A stretch of DNA of 38,584 bases, taken from an uncultured Flavobacteriaceae bacterium (GTDB lineage: Bacteria; Bacteroidota; Bacteroidia; Flavobacteriales; Flavobacteriaceae). The notes under the pieces are model-generated. The model was not told where the DNA came from, did not search any database, and saw only the letters and a program-made list of their open reading frames with translations. Positions 8,221 to 15,260 of the stretch are shown here, piece after piece. The translations under genes were made by a program, and so were the position numbers. Position 1 is the first letter of the stretch; the number at the start of each line of letters is the position of its first letter. Where the stretch lies: assembly GCA_937944485.1 (NCBI GenBank), contig CALDYU010000034.1:1-38584 (forward strand), given 5' to 3'.

Positions 8221-8490
8221 ATGGGAAACACAATAGGCGAAATTTTAATTTCATATGACATAAATAAAAGTCATACGGACGTTAAAAAGAGCATGATATC
8301 TAAGGGTTACAATGATAGTTTTAAATTTCAGGGAGAAACAAAAACTTACTATTTGCCGAATACAACTCTGTGGCATCCCAAGAAAAGTTCAAACATGGCT
8401 ATTAATGATTTACAAAGTATTTGTAATGGCTTAGGCGTTGTTTTAGAAAAAGCTGTCGCTGTAAAAGCAAGTGAATTCAAAGGAATTTAA
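8221..8490 (+). CDS. Small protein of unknown function, ferredoxin-like start
   Basis: This 89-residue protein has no signal peptide or membrane segment. The N-terminal strand ILISYDINKSH followed by a helix and a second strand recalls the small ferredoxin-like folds of Cas2/VapD-type proteins, but the Cas2 catalytic context is absent and no cas genes are nearby, so this is only a fold-level thought. The middle YYLPNTTLWHPKK and the C-terminal VVLEKAVAVKASEF look conserved rather than random. It is the first gene after the copy 1 promoter, and the next gene follows after 24 bases. Function unknown. Confidence 0.75.
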   Translation: MGNTIGEILISYDINKSHTDVKKSMISKGYNDSFKFQGETKTYYLPNTTLWHPKKSSNMAINDLQSICNGLGVVLEKAVAVKASEFKGI

Positions 8491-8514
8491 TTTTTAAACT
8501 ATATAAATAAGAAA

Positions 8515-8721
8515 ATGGCAAAGTACTATGTAAATAATTCGGCACAAGTTAATGGTGATCATGAAGTTCACAAGGATGGATGTTATTGGCTTACACTTGT
8601 ACATAGTAAGAAGGATTTAGGATATCATTCAAATTGTAAATCTGCAGTTTTAGAAGCAAAGAAGACTTATATGAAATCAAATGGTTGTATTCATTGTTCA
8701 AAAGACTGCCATACTTCTTAA
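8515..8721 (+). CDS. Small Cys/His-rich protein, possible metal binder
   Basis: This 68-residue protein has five Cys (23, 41, 58, 61, 65) and His16, His19, His30, His38, His60 and His66. The core NGDHEVHKDGC, LGYHSNCKSAVLEAKKTY and NGCIHCSKDCHTS follows a pattern I have seen in unnamed Bacteroidota proteins. The CxxCxxxCH ending could bind zinc or another metal, or form disulfides. No signal peptide is present, so it is probably cytoplasmic. It sits second in a three-gene unit, 11 bases before the secreted SH3 protein gene. No function can be named. Confidence 0.78.
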   Translation: MAKYYVNNSAQVNGDHEVHKDGCYWLTLVHSKKDLGYHSNCKSAVLEAKKTYMKSNGCIHCSKDCHTS

Positions 8722-8732
8722 ATAATTTTAAA

Positions 8733-9269
8733 ATGAAAAAAATAAAATTAATAATACCAGTAATTTTTTGCATTATATCAATCAATTTTTCGCTTGGTCA
8801 AGAGCATAGCTTAATTGCATCATGCTGTGAAGGAACCGAAGCCAAATGCGTAGGATCGTCATATTGTAAAGCTTGCACTAATTGCAGTCGATGCGGTCAT
8901 TGCAATTCTGGTGGCTCTTGCGGAGTATGTTCAACAAGTTATCGAAAAACCTCCAAAAAAAGAACTTCAAGTAATTATACCAAAACTGGTTCTAAAAAAT
9001 CATCAATTTCAACAGCTTCAAAATCAAAACCTTATACTTTACCAAATAGCATTTCATCGAAATATTATTTAAAAAATTTGATTGTAAATACAGATGAATT
9101 AAATCTAAGAAACGGCCCTGGCGTCTCATACTCTATAATTGAAAAATTAGAAAAAGACCAAGAACTTACTTTTCTAGCGATGGCAAATAATTGGGTGAAA
9201 GTCAAAGTAGTTATAACGAAAACCGAAGGGTTTGTTTATTACAAACATGTTTTAGTTTCTAGTAAATAA
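8733..9269 (+). CDS. Secreted Cys-rich protein with SH3b domain
   Basis: The ATG at 8733 was chosen because it begins a clean signal peptide (MKKIKLIIPVIFCIISINFS, cleavage near LGQ at 21-23). An upstream in-frame ATG at 8685 would overlap the previous gene. The 178-residue protein has ten Cys between residues 31 and 66 in CxxC-like spacing, a basic Ser/Thr/Lys-rich linker (70-105), and a bacterial SH3 (SH3_3) domain at about 117-174. That domain shows the signature LNLRNGPGVSYSIIEKL, the run ELTFLAMANNWVKV and a C-terminal GFVYYKHV. SH3b domains usually bind peptidoglycan or other wall ligands. The Cys cluster may be a disulfide-stabilised or metal-binding module. It ends the copy 1 unit, before a terminator at 9336. 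Confidence 0.85.
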   Translation: MKKIKLIIPVIFCIISINFSLGQEHSLIASCCEGTEAKCVGSSYCKACTNCSRCGHCNSGGSCGVCSTSYRKTSKKRTSSNYTKTGSKKSSISTASKSKPYTLPNSISSKYYLKNLIVNTDELNLRNGPGVSYSIIEKLEKDQELTFLAMANNWVKVKVVITKTEGFVYYKHVLVSSK

Positions 9270-9335
9270 AATTAAAAGGTAAAAGAATTGGTCAGCAATT
9301 TTCTTATTGAGAAAAGTTACTATAAAACATGCAAA

Positions 9336-9367
9336 AAGAATGGCTCAAAAGCTGTTCTTTTTTATTT
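9336..9367 (+). terminator. Rho-independent terminator after SH3b gene
   Basis: AAGAATGGC and GCTGTTCTT form a 9-bp stem (with two G-U pairs) around a TCAAAA loop, followed by a T-rich tail running into the copy 2 palindrome. It closes the three-gene unit started at 8221. Confidence 0.72.
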
Positions 9368-9411
9368 TACAGATATCCGTAAGGTATTGTCTTTGATTGG
9401 TTTTAGGTTTG
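9366..9411 (+). promoter_or_regulatory. Composite operator/promoter, copy 2
   Basis: The palindrome TTACAGATATCCGTAA (9367-9382, one non-complementary pair) is followed by TTG (9387-9389) and TAGGTTTG (9404-9411). The distance from palindrome to -7 element (21 bases) and from TTG to -7 element (14 bases) is identical to copy 1, and the intervening bases are also similar (ATTGTCTTTgAtTGGtTT). The DUF1508 ATG lies 28 bases downstream. This would drive the whole array up to 15255. Confidence 0.75.
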
Positions 9412-9439
9412 ATGCATTAACAATTTAAAACTAAAAATC

Positions 9440-9628
9440 ATGGCATTCCCAAAATTTGAAATCAAGAAAAGTAGCAACAGTAAATTTTACTTTAACCTTC
9501 GATCAAAGGGCAACGGAGAAATTATTGCCACAAGTGAGATGTACAATTCAAAACAAAACTGTAAGAATGGTATTGAAGCTGTAAAAAGAGATGCTCCCGA
9601 GGCAGAAATAGATGATACAACTATTTAG
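9440..9628 (+). CDS. DUF1508 / YegP-family protein
   Basis: This 62-residue protein is a single copy of the DUF1508 (YegP) domain: FEIKKSSNSKFYFNLRSKGNGEIIATSEMY followed by K-x-NCKNGIEAVKRDAPEAEIDD. Family members are often two tandem copies; this is the single-repeat form. The fold is known, the function is not; some members are linked to stress responses. It is the first gene after promoter copy 2 and lies 5 bases before the next short gene. Confidence 0.9.
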   Translation: MAFPKFEIKKSSNSKFYFNLRSKGNGEIIATSEMYNSKQNCKNGIEAVKRDAPEAEIDDTTI

Positions 9629-9633
9629 CAATA

Positions 9634-9762
9634 ATGACCAAGTATAGAACAATTGTCCGATATCGTAGTGCTATAACAGGTCGGCTTGTAACAACAGCAT
9701 ATGGTAAAAAGCATCCCAAAACCGCGATTAGAGAAGTTATTAAGATTCCTATTTTCAAATGA
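9634..9762 (+). CDS. 42-residue basic protein with RSAITGR motif
   Basis: This short gene runs ATG to TGA and overlaps the next ATG in an ATGA. The product starts MTKYRTIVRYRSAITGRLV and continues TTAYGKKHPKTAIREV. The pattern RSAxTGRxVTxxYxxxHPKT is one I know from short, basic proteins in many bacteria and phages, often annotated as hypothetical or wrongly as transporters. There is no signal peptide or membrane helix. Tight coupling to both neighbours supports translation. Function unknown; the basic charge and small size would allow nucleic-acid binding, but nothing shows this directly. Confidence 0.7.
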   Translation: MTKYRTIVRYRSAITGRLVTTAYGKKHPKTAIREVIKIPIFK

Positions 9763-10130
9763 ACAAAAAACTATTTCATAACGCCATTCGTATAGTTTCC
9801 ATTTGCTGCGCACTGCTATTGTTCATTGCTGTGTTACCCAATCCTCTAAAATACTATTGGATATTGCGAGTGATAGTTTCCATTGGAGCTGCTCTTGTTA
9901 TTCTAAAGAATATTGCAAATGGTTATTGGGTGGTTCTTTTTGGTGTGGTGTTAGTGCTGTTCAACCCGATATTCCCCATTCATTTTTACATGAAGTTACC
10001 TTGGATACCGATAGACATTGCTTCGGGAATTTTATTCTTGATTGAAATTATAATCAATCGACCTAAAAAGGTAAAACCAATACCAATTGAGAAAGAGGTC
10101 AAAACGCATGAACGCGATAGAATCATATAA
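9759..10130 (+). CDS. DUF6804-like small membrane protein
   Basis: This 123-residue protein has about four hydrophobic segments (roughly 11-27, 34-49, 54-69 and 80-98) and a basic/acidic cytoplasmic tail with KKVKPIPIEKEVKTHE. The layout, LPNPLKYYWILR near 26-37, VLFNPIFPI around 66-74 and W-IPIDIASGILF, matches the DUF6804 pattern as I remember it. It is an inner-membrane protein of unknown function. The start overlaps the previous stop by 4 bases and the TerB-like gene follows after 12 bases. Confidence 0.8.
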   Translation: MNKKLFHNAIRIVSICCALLLFIAVLPNPLKYYWILRVIVSIGAALVILKNIANGYWVVLFGVVLVLFNPIFPIHFYMKLPWIPIDIASGILFLIEIIINRPKKVKPIPIEKEVKTHERDRII

Positions 10131-10142
10131 AAAATACCAACT

Positions 10143-10550
10143 ATGAATAACATACAAGTACCAACAATTATCAAAAGTCACTTTTTACGATTGTATCAAA
10201 TAGCACTTGCAGATGGTGAGTTCAGTGCCCTTGAACTAAAAATGCTTTATGAATTTGCGGAGGAGAGAGGTATATCAAAAGAACACCTAGATGACATTCT
10301 ACTCAACCCAGTAGATGCCAGTAACCTTGTTCCAGAAGATATTAATGAAAAAATAAGCTTTCTGTATGATTTTGCTGCCATGATTTGGGCGGATGAAATC
10401 GTTACCAAAGACGAGCTTTTTGCTTTAAAAAAATACATTAAGCGTTTTGGGTTTTTAGACGAAAATATTGACCCATTGGCACAATACCTTATCGAGGCCA
10501 TAAAAAACAACAAAACCAAGAAAGACATCATAAACGAATTAAATGATTGA
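10143..10550 (+). CDS. TerB-like protein
   Basis: This all-helical 135-residue protein has two acidic half-repeats typical of the TerB/tellurite-resistance fold: YQIALADGEFSALELKML (residues 18-35) and FAAMIWADEIVTKDELFAL (77-95). TerB proteins bind divalent metal near the membrane and act in stress, envelope or phage-response networks that also use vWA proteins. Here a coiled-coil membrane protein overlaps its 3' end by 8 bases and a vWA-like lipoprotein follows. This fits a Ter-like membrane-associated complex, although TerC, TerD and related genes are absent from the window. Confidence 0.85.
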   Translation: MNNIQVPTIIKSHFLRLYQIALADGEFSALELKMLYEFAEERGISKEHLDDILLNPVDASNLVPEDINEKISFLYDFAAMIWADEIVTKDELFALKKYIKRFGFLDENIDPLAQYLIEAIKNNKTKKDIINELND

Positions 10551-11847
10551 TATGGGATTAAAGAATTTAATGCAATTAAAGCCAAAAGAAACAATACTAA
10601 GAGTTACCGATGAACAGCCTTCAGAGGAAGTAAGAAAGCGTACCTATCATGAAACAGGTTATCGTGATAGCTCTCGAAATACAGGGAATTCTCAAACCCT
10701 TTCTATTTGTTTAAATGCCATATACGCCAAGTTTGAAAATGAAGAAAAAGAACTTCTTCATAAACAAGACGAACTAAAAAAACCCTATTCACAAGAACAG
10801 TTGGAAAAGGAGTCTGAAATAAAAGGGTTTCAAGTAGCTATTGATAATGCAAATGAAAAAATAAAGCAGCATGAAGATAAAAATGAGGAAATAGAGGGTG
10901 CCATCAAAGAATTGAAATTTGAAATTACGGACCTTCCACAAAACCCCCATTTTTATGGTGTCCCTGCCAAGAAAGGGGCTTCAGCTAAATTTTGGATAGG
11001 ATTGGTGGTCTTAGCGCCAATTACAGTCTATCTTTTTATGTTTTACGCATCGGTAGTGTACTCAGCCATGGAAAAACAATTTACCTATGAAGACCAACGT
11101 TGGTACGTACCCGATGCCATTTTTAGAGCTTGGGAAGATGGTTTTCAAGCCTTAGCGACCGTAGTTTTTGCTCCATTTATTTTTATTGGCTTGGGGTATT
11201 TAATTCACATGTTTTATCAAAAGAAAAAATTGGTATCCTACTTAAAACTTACCGCTATCATTTTGGCAACTTTAGCCTTTGATATCTTACTCGCCTTTTT
11301 TGTTGAAAAGAAATTATGGGAGCTCAATGTGGTCGACGAAAATGCCAAATTTGGCTTTGTTGAGGCTATGGAAAGTCAAGAATTCTGGCTAATTATCTTT
11401 TTAGGATTCATCGCTTATTTAATATGGGGGTTCATTTTTGATTTTGTAATGGAAGAGCATAAAGAAAAAGATAAGGTCAAAAATGCTATTCGAAAACGAA
11501 ACGAGCAAATTATAATCCACAAAGAACAAATTCAAGATAATAAGGCAAAAATAGATGAAGTTAAAACTCTTATCCGAGATGTAAAAGAGAAAACTTCGAA
11601 AGCCAAAGGCAGAATAAATGAGCTGCAACGTATTGTTGACGGCACCATTATCCCAACCAAAGAATACAAGCTATATGCTTCTGAATATCTACAAGGGTGG
11701 TTGACTTTTATCAATGAAAAATTGTCGGTTTCTAGGTCAGAAAATGACAATTTGATTTCTGAATGTCTTGAAATAAATAGGCTTCATTTAGAAAAAATTG
11801 GAGTAAGGGAAGATTATCACAATACTATATTCACTAAAACACATTAA
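10543..11847 (+). CDS. Coiled-coil protein with four membrane helices
   Basis: This 434-residue protein overlaps the TerB-like gene by 8 bases (an alternative ATG at 10552 would remove the overlap). The order is: N-terminal tail, charged coiled coil about 60-130, membrane helices about 150-172, 202-224, 234-254 and 281-303, then a second long coiled coil about 305-366 and a C-terminal helical tail. Both coiled coils lie on the same side of the membrane, most likely cytoplasmic, where they could contact the TerB-like protein. I do not recognise the family. The architecture suggests a scaffold or mechanically responsive membrane protein. Confidence 0.82.
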   Translation: MIDMGLKNLMQLKPKETILRVTDEQPSEEVRKRTYHETGYRDSSRNTGNSQTLSICLNAIYAKFENEEKELLHKQDELKKPYSQEQLEKESEIKGFQVAIDNANEKIKQHEDKNEEIEGAIKELKFEITDLPQNPHFYGVPAKKGASAKFWIGLVVLAPITVYLFMFYASVVYSAMEKQFTYEDQRWYVPDAIFRAWEDGFQALATVVFAPFIFIGLGYLIHMFYQKKKLVSYLKLTAIILATLAFDILLAFFVEKKLWELNVVDENAKFGFVEAMESQEFWLIIFLGFIAYLIWGFIFDFVMEEHKEKDKVKNAIRKRNEQIIIHKEQIQDNKAKIDEVKTLIRDVKEKTSKAKGRINELQRIVDGTIIPTKEYKLYASEYLQGWLTFINEKLSVSRSENDNLISECLEINRLHLEKIGVREDYHNTIFTKTH

Positions 11848-11849
11848 AT

Positions 11850-12788
11850 ATGAAGCGGACAGTAATTACAATGTGTTGCCTAATTGTAGTATTCAATGCA
11901 TGCATATCAGATAAAAAGTCAAAAGATAAAGCTCAAAGTTCAAATGACAGATTGACAAAGGAGAATTCGGAAATTGCCTCAGAATGTGAATTGCACTTGC
12001 AAAAACGAAAGAATAATAATTTAAATATTAGCATTCTCTTAGACCTTTCCGATAGAATTGATTTACCCAGACAGCAGGCTAAAGATTCTTCATATATCTT
12101 ATCCTTGGCCAAGGAATTCAATAATCATGTTAGCAAGAAGAAGCTTGGTTTATTATATGATAAAATAGAAATATTCTTCGAACCAACTCCAGTCAATCCT
12201 AAAATCAATGAACTCGCTAATCAATTAAAAGTAAGCTATGTCAGAGGTATATCTAAAACAAAATGGATGCCTATGACATTAGAAAGCTATAGCGCCCTCC
12301 CATCGCAAATATATGAACAAGCCAGAAGCTCATCCAAAAAGGAAGGATACCCTGGGTCTGATACTTGGGGCTTTTTCAAGAACCATGTGAAGGATTATTG
12401 TATCGAGGAATGTAGAAGAAATATACTGGTTATTTTAACCGATGGCTATTTATACCATGAAGCAAACATGAGAAAAAAAGGAAATCAAACCTCTTATTTG
12501 ACACCTCAATTACTAGCCCAACTGAATTTGAATAAACCCCAATGGAAAGAAGAAATACAAAATCGAAATCTTGGCTTCATACCAGCAACTATAGGTTTGA
12601 AAGACTTAGAGGTTTTGGTCATTGGTATTCAGAGTCAAAATGCTAAGCATCCTTATGCCCAAGAAATTATTGAAGCTTATTGGGAAGATTGGCTTACAAA
12701 AATGCAGGTAAAAAAGTATAAGATAAAAAGTGCTGATTTACCTTCACATATGGAAAAGGTAATTCGAAATTTTATTTTAAGCGAATAA
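11850..12788 (+). CDS. vWA-like lipoprotein
   Basis: This 312-residue protein starts with a lipoprotein signal (lipobox FNAC, Cys18) and a charged linker. From residue 58 it follows a von Willebrand A pattern: strand NISILLDLSDRI with the metal-site motif D65-x-S67-x, and a later strand NILVILTDGYLY carrying the second Asp. The DLSDR form departs from the canonical DxSxS because the last Ser is Arg69, so metal binding may be altered. It is predicted to be periplasmic or surface-facing. The gap to the upstream membrane gene is only 2 bases. vWA plus TerB-like genes recall known Ter networks, but this lipoprotein variant is not the classical cytoplasmic one. Confidence 0.82.
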   Translation: MKRTVITMCCLIVVFNACISDKKSKDKAQSSNDRLTKENSEIASECELHLQKRKNNNLNISILLDLSDRIDLPRQQAKDSSYILSLAKEFNNHVSKKKLGLLYDKIEIFFEPTPVNPKINELANQLKVSYVRGISKTKWMPMTLESYSALPSQIYEQARSSSKKEGYPGSDTWGFFKNHVKDYCIEECRRNILVILTDGYLYHEANMRKKGNQTSYLTPQLLAQLNLNKPQWKEEIQNRNLGFIPATIGLKDLEVLVIGIQSQNAKHPYAQEIIEAYWEDWLTKMQVKKYKIKSADLPSHMEKVIRNFILSE

Positions 12789-12809
12789 GAATACAAGAAA
12801 TTATTAAAC

Positions 12810-13256
12810 ATGAGTAATCTGCAAAAACAAATTTTAAAGCTGTCGATAATCACAGTTTTATTTATCGGTGCTTTTTATGCAATAGTTTTAATAATAAACG
12901 ATTATACAGAGGCAGAGCCTAAATCGTATTTTCAACAGATTCTTACAATCGAGGAAACCGAAAACGCCAATCCTCTGAAGTTTTTAAGTGCGGAGGGTAA
13001 CTATTATTCTAGTTTTTGGGGAACCAAACTAAAGATTAGAGGTAAAATTTCTAATAAAGCCACAGTTGCTGATTATAAGGACGTAACCGTTCGTATTACT
13101 TACTACTCAAAAACAGAATCTATTCTAGGTTTTAAAGAATACACACTTTATGAAGTTTACCCTCCCAATTCCGTAACACCATTTAGATTAGATGTTGAGA
13201 ATTATAAAGACGTAAAATCAATAGGATGGAAAGTCATAAACGCTTTAGAAAACTAA
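12810..13256 (+). CDS. Single-pass protein with FxLYD-like domain
   Basis: This 148-residue protein has one N-terminal membrane helix (about 10-30), probably an uncleaved anchor, followed by an extracytoplasmic beta domain. The sequence KIRGKISNKATVADYKDVTVRITYY and the later GFKEYTLYEVYPPNSVTPFRLDV is typical of FxLYD/DUF3426-type immunoglobulin-like domains that follow membrane anchors. No enzymatic motif is seen. It sits in the same array, 21 bases after the vWA lipoprotein and 28 before the DUF4236 fusion. Confidence 0.78.
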   Translation: MSNLQKQILKLSIITVLFIGAFYAIVLIINDYTEAEPKSYFQQILTIEETENANPLKFLSAEGNYYSSFWGTKLKIRGKISNKATVADYKDVTVRITYYSKTESILGFKEYTLYEVYPPNSVTPFRLDVENYKDVKSIGWKVINALEN

Positions 13257-13284
13257 AATACAATATATTAAAAATTGAAAATTT

Positions 13285-13794
13285 ATGGCCTTTCGATTTC
13301 AAAAAAGAATAAAGCTTGGCAAACGATTTGGTGTCAATATTAGTAAGTCTGGACTTACGCCCAGCTACAGGAGTAAAAGGGGCAGTCTAAGTTCAAAAGG
13401 CTATTCCCTAAAAACAGGTATTCCTGGGTTAACGTATCGCAAAAAGTTTTCAAAAGCTAAAAATAGTGGTTGTTTAATGGTATTGCTACTACCCTTATGT
13501 ATTTTGTTAATCTCTATTTCATGTTCTGGGGAAGAAAATACAACACCTTGTAAGGATACCAATTGCGCCAATTATATTTCTCAAAGTGCAGCTCAGGCTG
13601 CTTTTAATGCAGACCCTGAATGCCGAAACGATTTGGATGCCGATAACGATGGTATCGCCTGTGAAGAGCCAGGTAATAGTGTAAAAGACTGTGCTACAAC
13701 CTCAAATTGTGGCTGCTCTAACAAAAACAAGACGCCATGCCAAGCAGATCCTTGCTGTAGATGGGTCGTTGGAGAAGGTTGCAAGTGTAATTAA
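13285..13794 (+). CDS. DUF4236-membrane-Excalibur fusion protein
   Basis: This 169-residue protein joins three parts. Residues 1-55 are a DUF4236 module (FRFQKRIKLGKRFGVNISKSG, then GIPGLTYRKKF). Residues 62-80 are a hydrophobic segment ending in ISC, which may act as a membrane anchor. From 89 to 129 there is an Excalibur-like motif with the calcium-binding signature DADNDGIACE (118-127). A Cys-rich tail (eight Cys from 136 to 168) follows. DUF4236 function is unknown; Excalibur is an extracellular Ca2+-binding motif linked to nuclease-like or surface proteins. The topology would put DUF4236 inside and Excalibur outside. Confidence 0.83.
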   Translation: MAFRFQKRIKLGKRFGVNISKSGLTPSYRSKRGSLSSKGYSLKTGIPGLTYRKKFSKAKNSGCLMVLLLPLCILLISISCSGEENTTPCKDTNCANYISQSAAQAAFNADPECRNDLDADNDGIACEEPGNSVKDCATTSNCGCSNKNKTPCQADPCCRWVVGEGCKCN

Positions 13795-13827
13795 AATCAG
13801 TATTTACAAATAAATCGAGGTAAAGGC

Positions 13828-15255
13828 ATGAAAAAATTCTTGCGGTATTGGTTGTTAGACGAAGAAAATACTAAGAAATATCTTTTAGATGTCTTTGTCG
13901 CCATAATGATAATACTTTCCATTGTCCTCATCTTTTTTCAAAATGAAGATGGGTATTTCAGCAATGACTTAGAATATCTCGACAATGCAATACTTTTCTT
14001 TTTTATTGTGGAATATGTCATCCGGTTTTATATATGTTCTGATTTCAGAAAAGACGTCCGCACCGTCGGAATACTTTTTGCTATCCGACAAAAAATCAAT
14101 TGGGCCTTTAAACCCATTCCATTAATAGATTTATTGGCAATCATACCTTCCCTAGGCTTTTTTAGAATATTCAGAACCCTACGCTTTCTTCGTTTTTTGA
14201 GATTGTTTCGATTAATAAGAGTATTCAAGATCTTTCGTGATATAGATAAGTTGAACATTATTCTTCAGGGAATGAAGGAAAACAATAGAACGTTCTATAT
14301 TTTTTTTATAGTCACGGTTTTTGTTTTGCTGTCTTTAAGCATCGGTCTTTATAGCGTTGAACACAATGATTCAGAAAATGAATTCTCGTCACTGACCAAT
14401 TCAATTTGGTATGCTCTAGAAATTGTTGAATTGGTAGATACCACTCCTAAAACCTTTATCGGTAAACTTTTTTCAACACTGTTATTAATATTCAACATGG
14501 CCATTTTTGGCTTTTTTATTTCAATCATACTAAGTAAAATCAATCAGGCTATGAATGCGATCACTTCAGGAAAAATTACCAACTTAAATATCAAAAACCA
14601 CATTGTAATTTGCGGCTATACCAAATCTTCAGAAAAAGTAATCGAGAGTTTACTCAAGGATAAAAAATACTGCAATAAGATTGTTTTAATTACCCAAAAA
14701 TCAGTAACGGACAAGGACGGTGTAATCTATGTAAATGGAGATTATACGGACTATTCCATATTAAAAACGGTTAAAATAAAAGAAGCCAAATTCGCGTTGG
14801 TTTTTGCCGAATTTAAGGAGCATGATACCATTAGAGATGTGGACCTTAGAACCGTAATGACCGTTTTTCACATTGAAAGAGAAGCCCCAAAAACACATAC
14901 AATTGCAGAGATCAATGATAAAATCAATGCCGAAATAATACAAGATAAAATGAAGGGGGACGAAATACTGTATAAAGAAACGATAGATGCCAAAATCATA
15001 ACCACATGTATAAGTAATCCTAATATGACCAACATGTTTTATGAGCTTTTTGGCGATAAAAAAGAACGTATTAAAAGCTCAAGACTATCAGATCTTGGTA
15101 TGCTAAAACCAAGTATAATTAAGAACGTCAAATTATACTTATTAGAACGCAACGAGACCTTATTGGGGGTAATTGATAATAAAGACCTTTCGACCTTATC
15201 TCCTAACAACGATATGCTAGTAGATGATAGTTATCGTTTAATATATCTTTCATAG
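13828..15255 (+). CDS. Voltage-sensor ion channel with RCK module, GYG missing
   Basis: This 475-residue protein has the layout of a Kv-like channel. S1 (about 18-37) and S2/S3 (about 50-70 and 95-110) are followed by an S4 with Arg at every third position from 113 to 131, then Lys134 and Arg137. S5 lies at about 155-175, the pore region at 188-210 and S6 at about 213-236. The C-terminal half is a TrkA-N/RCK domain: HIVICGYTKSSEKVIESLL from 258, IVLITQ at 285-290, NGDYTD at 303-308. The pore reads IWYALEIVELVDTTPKTFIGK. Against the canonical TVGYGDxxPxT, the residues LVD-TTPKT match with exactly the GYG absent, and acidic E198, E201 and D204 line the site. It is therefore unlikely to be a normal K+ channel. 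It ends the copy 2 array. Confidence 0.9.
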   Translation: MKKFLRYWLLDEENTKKYLLDVFVAIMIILSIVLIFFQNEDGYFSNDLEYLDNAILFFFIVEYVIRFYICSDFRKDVRTVGILFAIRQKINWAFKPIPLIDLLAIIPSLGFFRIFRTLRFLRFLRLFRLIRVFKIFRDIDKLNIILQGMKENNRTFYIFFIVTVFVLLSLSIGLYSVEHNDSENEFSSLTNSIWYALEIVELVDTTPKTFIGKLFSTLLLIFNMAIFGFFISIILSKINQAMNAITSGKITNLNIKNHIVICGYTKSSEKVIESLLKDKKYCNKIVLITQKSVTDKDGVIYVNGDYTDYSILKTVKIKEAKFALVFAEFKEHDTIRDVDLRTVMTVFHIEREAPKTHTIAEINDKINAEIIQDKMKGDEILYKETIDAKIITTCISNPNMTNMFYELFGDKKERIKSSRLSDLGMLKPSIIKNVKLYLLERNETLLGVIDNKDLSTLSPNNDMLVDDSYRLIYLS

Positions 15256-15260
15256 GTTCG

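Noticed and set aside
8221..8490. Cas2-like protein as a sign of CRISPR
   Set aside because: The YDIN start is only a fold-level resemblance. There are no direct repeats with spacers and no other cas genes in the window.
8685..8732. Longer N-terminus for the SH3b protein
   Set aside because: The upstream ATG overlaps the previous gene and would place a basic/aromatic tail before the clear signal peptide beginning at 8733.
10247..10594. A 115-codon minus-strand frame across the TerB-like gene
   Set aside because: It is the complement of the TerB-like gene and the start of the coiled-coil gene. Its product is Ser/Leu-rich with no motif, as expected for an antisense shadow.
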